Assembly: GCF_017983445.1 (NCBI RefSeq)
Contig: NZ_JAGOBJ010000013.1
Coordinates: forward strand, 1-64,000
Origin: Halomonas sp.
GTDB lineage: Bacteria; Pseudomonadota; Gammaproteobacteria; Pseudomonadales; Halomonadaceae
Direction: 5' to 3'
Length of the DNA: 64,000 bases
The position numbers and the translations under genes are program-made. The notes under the pieces are model-generated. The model saw nothing but the letters and a program-made list of their open reading frames with translations. It did no database searches and had not been told where the DNA came from. This document shows positions 42,001 through 50,490 of this stretch, piece by piece. Numbering within the stretch: position 1 is the first letter of the stretch; each line of letters opens with the position of its first letter.

Positions 42001-43617
42001 ATGAGCACGCCAACAACCAACGTATTAATTATTGGCGGCGGTGTCGCAGGATTAACCCTCGCGCTGGAAGTTGCCGACCATCTATCGGTCACCCTGATAA
42101 ACCCAAGCCAAGATGATAGAGGCGCAAGCCGGTGGGCTCAGGGCGGCATTGCAGCGGTACTCTCCCCCGATGACGACTTCCAGGCGCATATACACGATAC
42201 GCTGGTAGCCGGTGACGGTCTATGCGATGAACAGGCCGTCCGCTTTACCGTTACCCACGGCCCTGCCGCTATCCAATGGCTGATCGATTGTGGCGTACCT
42301 TTTACGTCAGACCCTGACCCCAGCGCCCGCTATCCGTATCATCTGACCCGTGAAGGCGGACATAACGCACGGCGGATCATTCATGCCGATGACGCGACCG
42401 GACGCGCGGTAGTAGATACGCTCCTCCACAAAGTCGTAACTCATCCCAATATTACCCAGCGTCGCGATGTGACCATTCTAGGATTATTAAAAAATAGTCA
42501 GGGGCACTGTGCGGGCGCCTACGGGCTCGATGATCAACACCAGCCTCAAACGCTCACGGCGTATTACACGGTGCTGGCCACCGGAGGTGCCAGCGGACTT
42601 TACCTCCATACCACCACGCCAACCCCAAGCAGCGGCGAAGGCATGGTGATGGCGGCCGAGCTTGGCGCTGACCTGATGAATCTGGAGTTCCAGCAGTTTC
42701 ATCCAACCAGCCTGTATGACCCCGATGGTCCGGCTTTTTTGATCAGCGAAGCGGTACGCGGTGAAGGTGGTTACTTAATCAATGCAGCCGGTGCACGATT
42801 CATGCCTGCCTTAGATGAGCGCGCAGAGCTGGCCCCTCGCGATGTGGTCGCGCGAGCGATCGACACCCAGATTCAGCAAGGCACTCAAGGGCATGTATGG
42901 CTGGACATCCGCCATCTCGGGGCGAAAGCCATCCGCCATCACTTCCCTACTATTCTCGCCCACTGCGCCTCACGAGGCATCGATATCACGCAGCAACCGA
43001 TCCCAGTGGTACCGGCAGCGCACTATAGCTGCGGAGGAGTCTTCACGGATTGCTGTGGGGCAACAAACGTGCCGGGGCTGTACGCTGTGGGGGAAGTCGC
43101 CTGTACCGGCCTGCATGGCGCCAATCGTATGGCGAGCAATTCACTGTTGGAATGCCTGGTATATGCGCGTAGCTGTGCAGGCGCACTGCGCGAAAAAGGC
43201 CTTGATGCGTGGCAAGCACCCGTTTTTGCGTCAGCAGAGCCGCTTATTCGCCCGTTAACCGCTAATGAACAACATCTTATGATCCAATGGCGTCACCAGC
43301 TTCGTGCCGTGATGAGCCAGTACGTCTCGATTGTGCGCAGCAATACCGGATTAACCGCTGCCCACAAGCAATTAGCCCTGCTATCAACACGCCTGGAAAA
43401 ACTAGAGAAAGGCCAAGAGCAGGATCATCACCAGAGACGAGCGGAATGCATACCGCTGCGCCACGCCCTTACGCTGGCGCGACTAACCGTCATCGCCGCC
43501 CTAAAGCGACACGAATCACGCGGCCTGCACTACTCACTCGACTGGCCGTCGCATCACTCCATCCCGACTGCATCACGCCTGACCGTGGCAGACTTAACGC
43601 CCGGCACGGTGGCATAA
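42001..43617 (+). CDS. nadB: L-aspartate oxidase
   Basis: The first enzyme of NAD synthesis: a cytoplasmic FAD enzyme of 538 residues oxidising aspartate to iminoaspartate. The FAD fold GGGVAGLTLALEVA is at residues 13-26, followed by GASRWAQGGIAAV, EFQQFHPTSL, the catalytic region REGGHNARRI, and GLHGANRMASNSLLEC. A helical C-terminal domain follows. AAGGAG lies before the ATG. Its last 24 bases overlap the convergent ygfX gene. Confidence 0.96.
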   Translation: MSTPTTNVLIIGGGVAGLTLALEVADHLSVTLINPSQDDRGASRWAQGGIAAVLSPDDDFQAHIHDTLVAGDGLCDEQAVRFTVTHGPAAIQWLIDCGVPFTSDPDPSARYPYHLTREGGHNARRIIHADDATGRAVVDTLLHKVVTHPNITQRRDVTILGLLKNSQGHCAGAYGLDDQHQPQTLTAYYTVLATGGASGLYLHTTTPTPSSGEGMVMAAELGADLMNLEFQQFHPTSLYDPDGPAFLISEAVRGEGGYLINAAGARFMPALDERAELAPRDVVARAIDTQIQQGTQGHVWLDIRHLGAKAIRHHFPTILAHCASRGIDITQQPIPVVPAAHYSCGGVFTDCCGATNVPGLYAVGEVACTGLHGANRMASNSLLECLVYARSCAGALREKGLDAWQAPVFASAEPLIRPLTANEQHLMIQWRHQLRAVMSQYVSIVRSNTGLTAAHKQLALLSTRLEKLEKGQEQDHHQRRAECIPLRHALTLARLTVIAALKRHESRGLHYSLDWPSHHSIPTASRLTVADLTPGTVA

Positions 43618-44007
43618 ACGGCGCAGCATTCGATGACTGTGGCGCGGTAAACTGTCCGGCCACAGCCAAAGCCGCTCGGGCCCGACCCATAAGCCAATCA
43701 ACCAAGGCCCCAGATAATCACAGCGCACTACCCGCTCATCACTTACTTCGCCATATGGCTGTTGCCAGTGGCCGTATAAGTGATCATCACGCTTGGCCAG
43801 ATAAAGTACGCCACTTGCCTGCTTATAAAAGGCGCGCCAGAGTAAAAAGCCCGCCAGGAGGGTAACGCCGCTGCTTATCCACAAACCCAAAGCCCATCCA
43901 CTCAATACCCAGTAACATAGCGAACAGAGCCCGAGCGCCAAGCCAAGCTGGAGTAACGCGGCAACTTTAGAGCGTGCGATAGGCAGAGTTATCGGTATTT
44001 TCTGCAT
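43594..44007 (-). CDS. ygfX: YgfX/CptA-family membrane protein
   Basis: About 137 residues with two adjacent hydrophobic segments (about 20-36 and 42-60), then a soluble part (YLAKRDDHLYGHW...LWVGPERLWLWPD). This, and its position overlapping the end of sdhE, match YgfX (CptA), described in E. coli as a membrane partner of SdhE and as a toxin-like cytoskeleton inhibitor. ATG 44007 is used; TTG at 44013 is possible. Overlaps sdhE by about 41 bases. Confidence 0.75.
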   Translation of the reverse strand: MQKIPITLPIARSKVAALLQLGLALGLCSLCYWVLSGWALGLWISSGVTLLAGFLLWRAFYKQASGVLYLAKRDDHLYGHWQQPYGEVSDERVVRCDYLGPWLIGLWVGPERLWLWPDSLPRHSHRMLRRLCHRAGR

Positions 44008-44260
44008 GTTCAACGATCATTTTGACAAGTCGACGCAGTGCTGGATCTTCCGGCCATTCACGGTGCATCAGCCAAACAAACAGATCCTGATCTTCTTCGG
44101 CGATTAGCCGCTCATAGGTAAGCCGATCTTCTTCACTAAGCGTATCAAAGCATTTTTCTAAAAACGGAATCAATAAGAGATCCAGTTCCCACATGCCGCG
44201 GCGTGAATGCCAGTAAAGCCGTTTACGCATTACGGCTGCTGGGGATGCATCGTCGTTCAA
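43967..44260 (-). CDS. sdhE: SdhE flavinylation factor (YgfY/CptB)
   Basis: A small helical protein that promotes covalent FAD attachment to succinate dehydrogenase. The diagnostic RGxxE is in WHSRRGMWELDLLL, and FDTLSEEDRLTYERLI and LFVWLMHREWP follow. The start is probably TTG at 44260, giving 97 residues, because AAGAGG precedes it by 6 bases. An ATG ten codons later lacks a site, and the longer frame to 44329 is not family sequence. Confidence 0.88.
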   Translation of the reverse strand: MNDDASPAAVMRKRLYWHSRRGMWELDLLLIPFLEKCFDTLSEEDRLTYERLIAEEDQDLFVWLMHREWPEDPALRRLVKMIVEHAENTDNSAYRTL

Positions 44261-44467
44261 GGTCAGCCTCTTTGATTGGTATAAATGAAACGCCAGTATA
44301 CCTAAGCTAAAGGGTCGCGCCAGCGCCAAGCTTCGCCTATGCTGTTATTCAATCTAGTACCTTGTTTTATCTGAATTGTTTAATATCGATTTGCACAGTA
44401 TGCTGAATCTGAGGTTATTGAGGTTAGTAGCCATCTACAGCCTTCACCGTTTGCAGGGAGCCAACCG

Positions 44468-44764
44468 ATGACAAAATCTGAACTAATCGAACAAATCGCG
44501 ATGCGTCAACCGGAGCTATCCGCCAAAGAGGTAGAAACGGCGGTAAGAATCATACTGGATGACATGACCGATGCGCTTTCAAGTGGCGGACGTGTAGAGA
44601 TACGTGGCTTTGGGAGTTTTTCACTCCATTTCCGCGAGCCACGCACCGGACGTAACCCTAAAACAGGTGACCCGGTCGATCTAGACGGCAAATATGTACC
44701 GCACTTCAAGCCAGGCAAGGAGCTACGTGAGCAAGTAGATGCCAGCCGAGCGCTGGGCTACTAA
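44468..44764 (+). CDS. ihfB: integration host factor beta subunit
   Basis: A 98-residue HU/IHF-family DNA-bending subunit. [11 protein letters not shown] at the start and [20 protein letters not shown] with NPKTG in the arm match E. coli IhfB closely. It acts as a heterodimer with IhfA. GGGAG lies 7 bases before the ATG. rpsA, its usual upstream neighbour, is absent; lapA-lapB-pyrF downstream fits. Confidence 0.97.
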   Translation: MTKSELIEQIAMRQPELSAKEVETAVRIILDDMTDALSSGGRVEIRGFGSFSLHFREPRTGRNPKTGDPVDLDGKYVPHFKPGKELREQVDASRALGY

Positions 44765-44877
44765 TGCAGAGCATGAACTGCCCCATCAAAAGACAATCGG
44801 TGTCTGTGGGATGACGTCGCGCCAAGACTCATACACAATAGGGCTATTCTGCGAACGTTACTGACTAGGAAACTCTC

Positions 44878-45183
44878 ATGCGTTGGATTAAAGGGCTGAT
44901 TCTTGCCATTATTTTGCTGGTGGTGCTACTGGTAGGTATTTTATTTGCCGTCAACAACCAGCAAACGATTGCCTTGAATCTGATCTGGGTTGAATTACCG
45001 CCCGTCTCGCTCTCTGTATGGCTGCTGGCAACCTTAACGTTTGGTGTGATTATTGGCATGCTCGCCATGATGGGTGTGTATGTACGGCTAAAAGCCAAGC
45101 TTTCACGCAGTGAGCGTCATAACAAACAGCAGCGCAAAGAGCTTGATCGTTTACGCACTCAGGAGTTCAAGGAAATAGCGTAA
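44878..45183 (+). CDS. lapA: LapA lipopolysaccharide assembly protein
   Basis: A 101-residue inner-membrane protein with two membrane segments (about 3-24 and 42-66) and a basic coiled tail (KLSRSERHNKQQRKELDRLR). It matches the LapA/DUF1049 family that works with LapB in balancing LPS synthesis. AGGAA precedes the ATG, and its stop abuts the lapB start. Confidence 0.92.
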   Translation: MRWIKGLILAIILLVVLLVGILFAVNNQQTIALNLIWVELPPVSLSVWLLATLTFGVIIGMLAMMGVYVRLKAKLSRSERHNKQQRKELDRLRTQEFKEIA

Positions 45184-46383
45184 ATGCATGATTTCATGCT
45201 GCTGGGGTTGCTGTTGGCAGCGATTGCTATCGGTTTTGGGCTGGGCATTCGCCACACCACCCGCCGACACCATAAAGCGCCAGCAGCCCCCTCCTCTGAC
45301 CTGTCACGTGAATATTTCGTCGGATTAAATTATCTGCTCAACGAGCAGCCCGACGAAGCCATCAATACGTTTATCAATGCTCTTGACGTTAATAGCGATA
45401 CTGTAGATACGCATATTGCACTGGGTAAGCTGTTCCGCACTCGCGGCGAGGCTGACAAAGCGGTGAGTATTCACCAGAATCTGTTAGCCCGCCCGGCGCT
45501 ATCGCGCAGCACCAATGAGCACATTCAACTTGAACTTGCCCGCGACTTTATTGCTCTGGGTGTGCATGACCGTGCCCAGCGCTTGCTGCGCTCATTGCTT
45601 GAGCAGTCCTCCGATGAGGCGTATCGCTATGCGGCCAAACAGCTTTTAGTAGATTTGCTCGAACGCGAAAAGGAGTGGCAAAACGCCTTTGACGTGATCC
45701 AACCCGTATTGAAACAGCATCCGGGTATGCGTCGTCCGGCATCACACTGGCTTTGCGAACTGGCACTGGAAGAAATTAAGCAGTCCAGTCGCGCCCTGGC
45801 AAAAAAGCATCTCAAGAAAGCATTACAGCTTGATGAGCGCTGTATACGCGCCACACTGCTACTAGCCGAACTTGAGATGGATAACGGCCATTATGGGCGT
45901 GCAATAGAGCGCCTTGACCATATTCCTCAGCAGGACGCTGCCCATATTCCAACCATGCTCCCTGCTCTTCAGCGGGCATATGTCCGCAACGATGATATAG
46001 CTGGCCTTGAAAAACATTTATATCGTCTGCTGGGCCAAGCCCCCTACACTAGCGTCATCATCATGTTGGGGGAACTCATCCATCAACGCGACGGCGTGGA
46101 TAGCGCCATTGAACGAACCGGGGAATGGCTGCGTGATGCGCCAAGCTTAGGCGGGCTGGACTACTTGCTGGATCTTTATCTTGAAAGCCAGCGGCTAAGC
46201 GGAAGAATCTCGCCTGACTCGCGCCTGCTACTGCTTAAATATCACACGGCCGCGCTGTTAACAGATCGTCCGCGCCATCAATGCAGGCGCTGCGGCTTTG
46301 CCAGCGACGCGCTCTCCTGGCAGTGCCCCAGCTGCCGTCGCTGGGGTACTATCAAGCCGATCACCGGTGTTGAAGGGGAATAG
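45184..46383 (+). CDS. lapB: LapB (YciM) TPR protein, LPS synthesis regulator
   Basis: A 399-residue protein anchored by one N-terminal membrane helix. About nine TPR repeats fill residues 40-340, and a C-terminal rubredoxin-like metal domain has CRRCGF and CPSCRRWGT. In E. coli LapB steers LpxC to FtsH degradation. The ATG directly follows the lapA stop (TAAATG). Its stop codon is embedded in a 14-bp tandem duplication that leads into the repeats at 46369-46459. Confidence 0.96.
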   Translation: MHDFMLLGLLLAAIAIGFGLGIRHTTRRHHKAPAAPSSDLSREYFVGLNYLLNEQPDEAINTFINALDVNSDTVDTHIALGKLFRTRGEADKAVSIHQNLLARPALSRSTNEHIQLELARDFIALGVHDRAQRLLRSLLEQSSDEAYRYAAKQLLVDLLEREKEWQNAFDVIQPVLKQHPGMRRPASHWLCELALEEIKQSSRALAKKHLKKALQLDERCIRATLLLAELEMDNGHYGRAIERLDHIPQQDAAHIPTMLPALQRAYVRNDDIAGLEKHLYRLLGQAPYTSVIIMLGELIHQRDGVDSAIERTGEWLRDAPSLGGLDYLLDLYLESQRLSGRISPDSRLLLLKYHTAALLTDRPRHQCRRCGFASDALSWQCPSCRRWGTIKPITGVEGE

Positions 46384-46459
46384 TTGAAGGCGAATAATAG
46401 CTACTTACGCGAATAGCTACCTTGATTAATAACTATCTTAATTAATAACTACCGAAGCT
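46369..46459. repeat. tandem repeats from the lapB stop to the pyrF stop
   Basis: Two 14-bp copies, GTTGAAGGGGAATA (46369-46382, holding the lapB stop) and GTTGAAGGCGAATA (46383-46396), overlap the start of four 16-bp units: AATAGCTACTTACGCG, AATAGCTACCTTGATT, AATAACTATCTTAATT, AATAACTACCGAAGCT (first bases 46396, 46412, 46428, 46444). The spacing is exactly 16 in each case. The last unit overlaps the convergent pyrF stop. Confidence 0.8.
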
Positions 46460-47141
46460 CGGCTTCTATCGCCGCCAGGGCTGCCATCGGATCAGGTGCC
46501 TGAGTGACGGGGCGCCCAATCACCAAGTGCGTACTACCTGCCTGTATGGCTTCACTGGGGGTCATGATGCGCTGTTGATCGTTCGCTACGGCAAAGCTTG
46601 GTCGAATACCTGGCGTAACTTTCAAAAATGCCTCACCGCAAAGCTCTTTCAAGCGTGAAGCCTCATGCGCAGAGCACACCACCCCCTGGAGGCCACTTTG
46701 CTGCGTCAAACGCGCCAAACGCTCGACCTGCTCTGCCGGTGAGACGTTTAAGCCAATATCCTGTAAGTCGCTATCTTGCTGGCTGGTCAAAACGGTCACC
46801 GCAATAAGATGGGTCTTTAAACCCTGCTGGATGAGCCGTTCTGCAGCGGTCTCCATCATCTTCCGACCACCGCTGGCGTGCACGTTAACCATCCATACGC
46901 CTTGCTCTGCCGCAGCCTGAACCGCCCCCGCCACCGTATTGGGAATATCGTGAAATTTAAGATCAAGAAACACCTCGAAGCCGCGCCCGTGAAGCGCTTC
47001 AAGTACCGCCGGGCCACTGCGGGTAAATAGTTCTTTGCCGACTTTCAAGCGGCACCGTTTAGGGTCAAGCTGATCGGCCATACAAAGGGCGGCGTCAAGG
47101 GAGGGATAATCCAGCGCGATAATCAATGGGGACTCAGACAC
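46449..47141 (-). CDS. pyrF: orotidine 5'-phosphate decarboxylase
   Basis: A 230-residue decarboxylase forming UMP. The catalytic Lys/Asp array is in [14 protein letters not shown], and [10 protein letters not shown] and TPGIRP flank the barrel ends. The start is GTG at 47141 with GGAG 8 bases upstream. Convergent with lapB rather than co-directional as in E. coli. Confidence 0.96.
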   Translation of the reverse strand: MSESPLIIALDYPSLDAALCMADQLDPKRCRLKVGKELFTRSGPAVLEALHGRGFEVFLDLKFHDIPNTVAGAVQAAAEQGVWMVNVHASGGRKMMETAAERLIQQGLKTHLIAVTVLTSQQDSDLQDIGLNVSPAEQVERLARLTQQSGLQGVVCSAHEASRLKELCGEAFLKVTPGIRPSFAVANDQQRIMTPSEAIQAGSTHLVIGRPVTQAPDPMAALAAIEAELR

Positions 47142-47169
47142 AACACTACTCCAGACTCATTTTTCTTGC

Positions 47170-47198
47170 ATTATACCAGCCACACAGAAGCTGCTTGT
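47170..47198 (-). promoter_or_regulatory. pyrF promoter (extended -10)
   Basis: Minus strand TGGTATAAT: a consensus -10 TATAAT (47175-47170) with the TGn extension. The -35 region is poor (ACAAGC at 17 bp, TTACAA at 19 bp). The remaining bases up to 47371 show no gene. Confidence 0.55.
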
Positions 47199-47371
47199 AA
47201 GCTATTTACTACATTTAGGCTAGTCAAAGTCTTACAAACAGTGTCGTTTATCGCTGACATCAACACGGCCCTTAACGCGATAGGTTAGTGAAGGCGCATC
47301 GCTAAAAGATCGCTGATAACAATGTGCAGCTTTGCTATCAACCTTATATAAAACAAGGGACATTTCACTTA

Positions 47372-47656
47372 ATGACTATGACATTAAAAAACCTGCTTAC
47401 CGCGGCAGCACTTAGCCTGAGCTTAAGTTTCGCAGGCGCGGCACTGGCTCAGTCAGTTGCGCCTATTAATGTTAATACCGCGAATGCTGAATTACTCGCA
47501 GAGCTTCCCGGCATTGGACCAAGCAGGGCCGAAGCGATTATTAAAGAGCGTGAGGCGAACGGTCAGTTTGAAAGTATCGATGACCTCACTCGGGTTAGCG
47601 GCCTTGGTGAAGCCACAGTAGACCGGATGCGCGATCAGATCACTTTAGACGAATAA
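47372..47656 (+). CDS. ComEA-like helix-hairpin-helix protein
   Basis: About 94 residues: a signal peptide (LTAAALSLSLSFAGAALAQ) followed by a single HhH domain (INVNTANAELLAELPGIGPSRAEAII...LGEATVDRMRDQI). This is the ComEA DNA-binding module in exported form. In competent gammaproteobacteria such proteins pull DNA into the periplasm; competence here is not shown. The ATG at 47372 has AAGGGA about 11 bases upstream; a second ATG follows two codons later. Confidence 0.88.
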   Translation: MTMTLKNLLTAAALSLSLSFAGAALAQSVAPINVNTANAELLAELPGIGPSRAEAIIKEREANGQFESIDDLTRVSGLGEATVDRMRDQITLDE

Positions 47657-47692
47657 ACAACATACGAATAAGTATCTTGAGCGGTGAAACAG

Positions 47693-47724
47693 CCCGGTAG
47701 CGCTTAGCCGCACCGGGTGTTTTT
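47693..47724 (+). terminator. terminator after the ComEA-like gene
   Basis: Stem CCCGGT-a-GCG (47693-47702) with CGC-ACCGGG (47709-47717), followed by TGTTTTT. It separates this gene from the convergent prpD. Confidence 0.8.
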
Positions 47725-47751
47725 ATGCTGGGCCCTCCGCCACATGACACA

Positions 47752-49236
47752 TTAAATCATCCAAAGTGCCATAAAACGATCCACTGGCGTCGCTTCTAGT
47801 GCCTCCTGATCGTCACACAGTCGACTAATTGTCTCGCAACGAGAGACTGGGAATCGTGTGGCTAAATGACGCTCAAATTTCTCGACTAACAGCGGCATAC
47901 CTTCCTCTCGGCGGCGCTGATGGCCTATTGGATACTCCACGGCAATCTTGTCTGTTGCACTGCCATCACTGAAAAAGACCTGTACAGCATTCGCGATAGA
48001 ACGCTTCTGCGGGTCGTAGTAATCCGCTGAATAATCGCTACTCTCCTCGACCACCATTTTAGTGCGTAGTACATCAATCAATGGATGAGCTGCATGAAAG
48101 CTGTCTTCATAATGCTCGGCAGTAAGCGAGCCAAAAATAAGCGGCACGGCCGTCATGTATTGAAGGCAGTGATCGCGGTCAGCCGGGTTAGCCAACGGCC
48201 CGGTTTTGGAAATAATTCGAATCGCTGAATCGTGCGTGGTGATCATGATGCGCTCAATTTCAGCCAAGCGATCCTTTACCTGAGCATGTAGAAGCACGGC
48301 CGCTTCGCAGGCAGTTTGGGCATGGAACTCCGCCGGAAAAGCGATCTTGAATAGAATGTTTTCCATGACATAGCACCCAAACTCGCGCTGAAAATGCAGG
48401 CACCGCTCTGCTTCAGGTTTAAGGCTCAGGTCTTTATTACTATGACTAAAGGATACATCGTAAAATCCCCACTGCGGCGCGCTGAGCGCGCTGGGTATGC
48501 CCATCTCCCCACGTAACGCCATATCCGCCAGGCGAACGGCCCGTGAAGTAGCATCGCCAGCCGCCCAGCTTTTACGCGACCCGGCATTCGGCGCATGCCG
48601 GTAGGTGCGCAGGCTCTGGCCGTCTACCCACGCATGGGAGAGTGCGGCCAGCAGCTGCTCACGCGTGGCGCCCATCAGCTTGGCAACGACAGCCGTTGAA
48701 GCCACTTTCACCAACAGCACATGATCAAGCCCCACCCGGTTGAAGCTGTTTTCCAGAGCCAGCACCCCCTGAATTTCATGCGCCATGATCATGGCGTTCA
48801 ACACATCACGCATCGTCAGAGGCACATCCCCCTGGGCAACCCGCTTTTGCGACAGATGATCGGCAACTGCGAGGATACCGCCCAGGTTGTCAGAAGGATG
48901 CCCCCACTCGGCAGCAAGCCAGGTATCGTTATAATCCAGCCAACGGATAATCGCCCCGATATCCCAGGCTGCTTTTACCGGATCAAGGCGTAGCAACGTG
49001 CCCGGCACACGTGACCCAAATGGAACCTGAGTGCCTTCCACCAGCGGGCCGAGATGCTTGGTGCACTCTGGGAAACGCAGCGCCAAAAGCCCACAGCCCA
49101 GCGTATCCATCAAGCAATAGCGGGCCGTAGACAGTGCCGCTTGCGAGGGTGCATCAAAGCTCAGCACATAATCAGCGATTAGCTGTAGCTCATAATCGTA
49201 TTCTGGCCGCTCGTTTATCTCTGCCGTGACGTTCAT
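47752..49236 (-). CDS. prpD: 2-methylcitrate dehydratase PrpD
   Basis: A 494-residue MmgE/PrpD-family dehydratase of propionate catabolism. Conserved [20 protein letters not shown] near residue 100, [20 protein letters not shown], and [17 protein letters not shown] identify it. AGGAGG precedes the ATG. With acnD/prpF also present, methylcitrate can be dehydrated by two routes; PrpD and AcnD yield different methylaconitate isomers in other bacteria. Last gene of the prp operon. Confidence 0.95.
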   Translation of the reverse strand: MNVTAEINERPEYDYELQLIADYVLSFDAPSQAALSTARYCLMDTLGCGLLALRFPECTKHLGPLVEGTQVPFGSRVPGTLLRLDPVKAAWDIGAIIRWLDYNDTWLAAEWGHPSDNLGGILAVADHLSQKRVAQGDVPLTMRDVLNAMIMAHEIQGVLALENSFNRVGLDHVLLVKVASTAVVAKLMGATREQLLAALSHAWVDGQSLRTYRHAPNAGSRKSWAAGDATSRAVRLADMALRGEMGIPSALSAPQWGFYDVSFSHSNKDLSLKPEAERCLHFQREFGCYVMENILFKIAFPAEFHAQTACEAAVLLHAQVKDRLAEIERIMITTHDSAIRIISKTGPLANPADRDHCLQYMTAVPLIFGSLTAEHYEDSFHAAHPLIDVLRTKMVVEESSDYSADYYDPQKRSIANAVQVFFSDGSATDKIAVEYPIGHQRRREEGMPLLVEKFERHLATRFPVSRCETISRLCDDQEALEATPVDRFMALWMI

Positions 49237-49264
49237 GGAGTCGCCTCCTGATCGATGCGTTGAG

Positions 49265-50461
49265 TTAAAAGCTGTCGCCCGGTACGCGTACCGCTCCCTC
49301 CATCAGCACACGTGCACTGCGACTCATAACGGCTTGATCAATGTGCCAGCGCCCATCCATCAGATTGGCCTCAGCGCCAACACGCAAGCTGCCCGATGGA
49401 TGACCAAACGTGACGGACTGACGCTTTCCGCCTCCGGCGGCCAAGTTAACCAGCGTACCTTCAATGGCAGCAGCGGCGGCAATCGCCACGGCAGCAGTGC
49501 CCATCATGGCGTGATGTAATTTACCCATGGAAAGCGCCCGCACCACCAGATCGATATCGCCAGCGTTAACGGCCTGACCACTAGATGCGACGTAATCAAC
49601 CGGCGGCCCTACAAACGCTACCTTAGGCGTATGTTGGCGGCTTGCAGCTTCGCTGATATCACTGATCAGTCCCATACGTACAGCACCATGAGCGCGAATA
49701 GTCTCAAACATGCCTAGCGCCTGGCAGTCGCCATTGATGGCTTCCTGCAGCTCGGTACCGCGGTAACCAATATCAGCGGCATTAATAAATACCGTGGGGA
49801 TACCTGCATTGATAAGGGTAGCTTTCAGAATACCCACGCCCGGCACATCCAGGTCATCCACCAGGTTGCCAGTGGGGAAAATCGCCCCCTCACCGTCAGC
49901 CGGGTCCATAAAGGCCACGGGAATTTCGGCGGCTGGAAAGGTCACTCCATCCAGCTCGAAATTGCCGGTTTCCTGAACCTCTCCATTTTCGATGGGCACC
50001 TGCGATACGATAGTTTTCTGGATATTTACCTGCCAGATTCTCACTTCGACCACACCGTTTTCAGGCACGCGTGCCGGATCAACCAGGCCGTTCGCTATGG
50101 CAAATGGGCCTACCGCCGCCGAAAGATTGCCGCAGTTGCCGCTCCAATCCACGAAAGGCTTGTCGATAGATACCTGACCGAACACATAGTCCACATCATG
50201 ATCAGGCGAGTGGCTCTTGGAAAGAATGACCGTTTTGCTGGTACTTGAGGTCGCGCCGCCCATACCGTCAATCTGTTTTTCGTACGGGTCGGGGCTTCCA
50301 ATCACACGCAGCAGCAGCTTGTCACGCGCCTCGCCCGGGACCTGAGCAGCTTGGGGTAAATCACTTAATTTAAAGAATACGCCTTTGCTGGTACCGCCAC
50401 GCATGTAGGTAGCGGGAATTTTAATTTGCGGCACATGGCGGGCGTTGGCTACATCAGTCAT
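49265..50461 (-). CDS. prpF: 2-methylaconitate isomerase PrpF
   Basis: A 398-residue protein of the diaminopimelate-epimerase-like fold. [12 protein letters not shown] at the N-terminus and [15 protein letters not shown] are hallmarks. It converts the methylaconitate isomer formed by AcnD. ATG 50461 is chosen because GGAG lies 8 bases upstream; a GTG three codons earlier sits on that site. Confidence 0.95.
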   Translation of the reverse strand: MTDVANARHVPQIKIPATYMRGGTSKGVFFKLSDLPQAAQVPGEARDKLLLRVIGSPDPYEKQIDGMGGATSSTSKTVILSKSHSPDHDVDYVFGQVSIDKPFVDWSGNCGNLSAAVGPFAIANGLVDPARVPENGVVEVRIWQVNIQKTIVSQVPIENGEVQETGNFELDGVTFPAAEIPVAFMDPADGEGAIFPTGNLVDDLDVPGVGILKATLINAGIPTVFINAADIGYRGTELQEAINGDCQALGMFETIRAHGAVRMGLISDISEAASRQHTPKVAFVGPPVDYVASSGQAVNAGDIDLVVRALSMGKLHHAMMGTAAVAIAAAAAIEGTLVNLAAGGGKRQSVTFGHPSGSLRVGAEANLMDGRWHIDQAVMSRSARVLMEGAVRVPGDSF

Positions 50462-50490
50462 CCTGTTCACTCCAAAAAATAAACCGGCAC

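Noticed and set aside
43287-43865. A 192-codon ORF spanning the end of nadB and ygfX
   Set aside because: Out of frame with nadB and antisense to ygfX; composition is repetitive Ala/Arg/His typical of a shadow frame.
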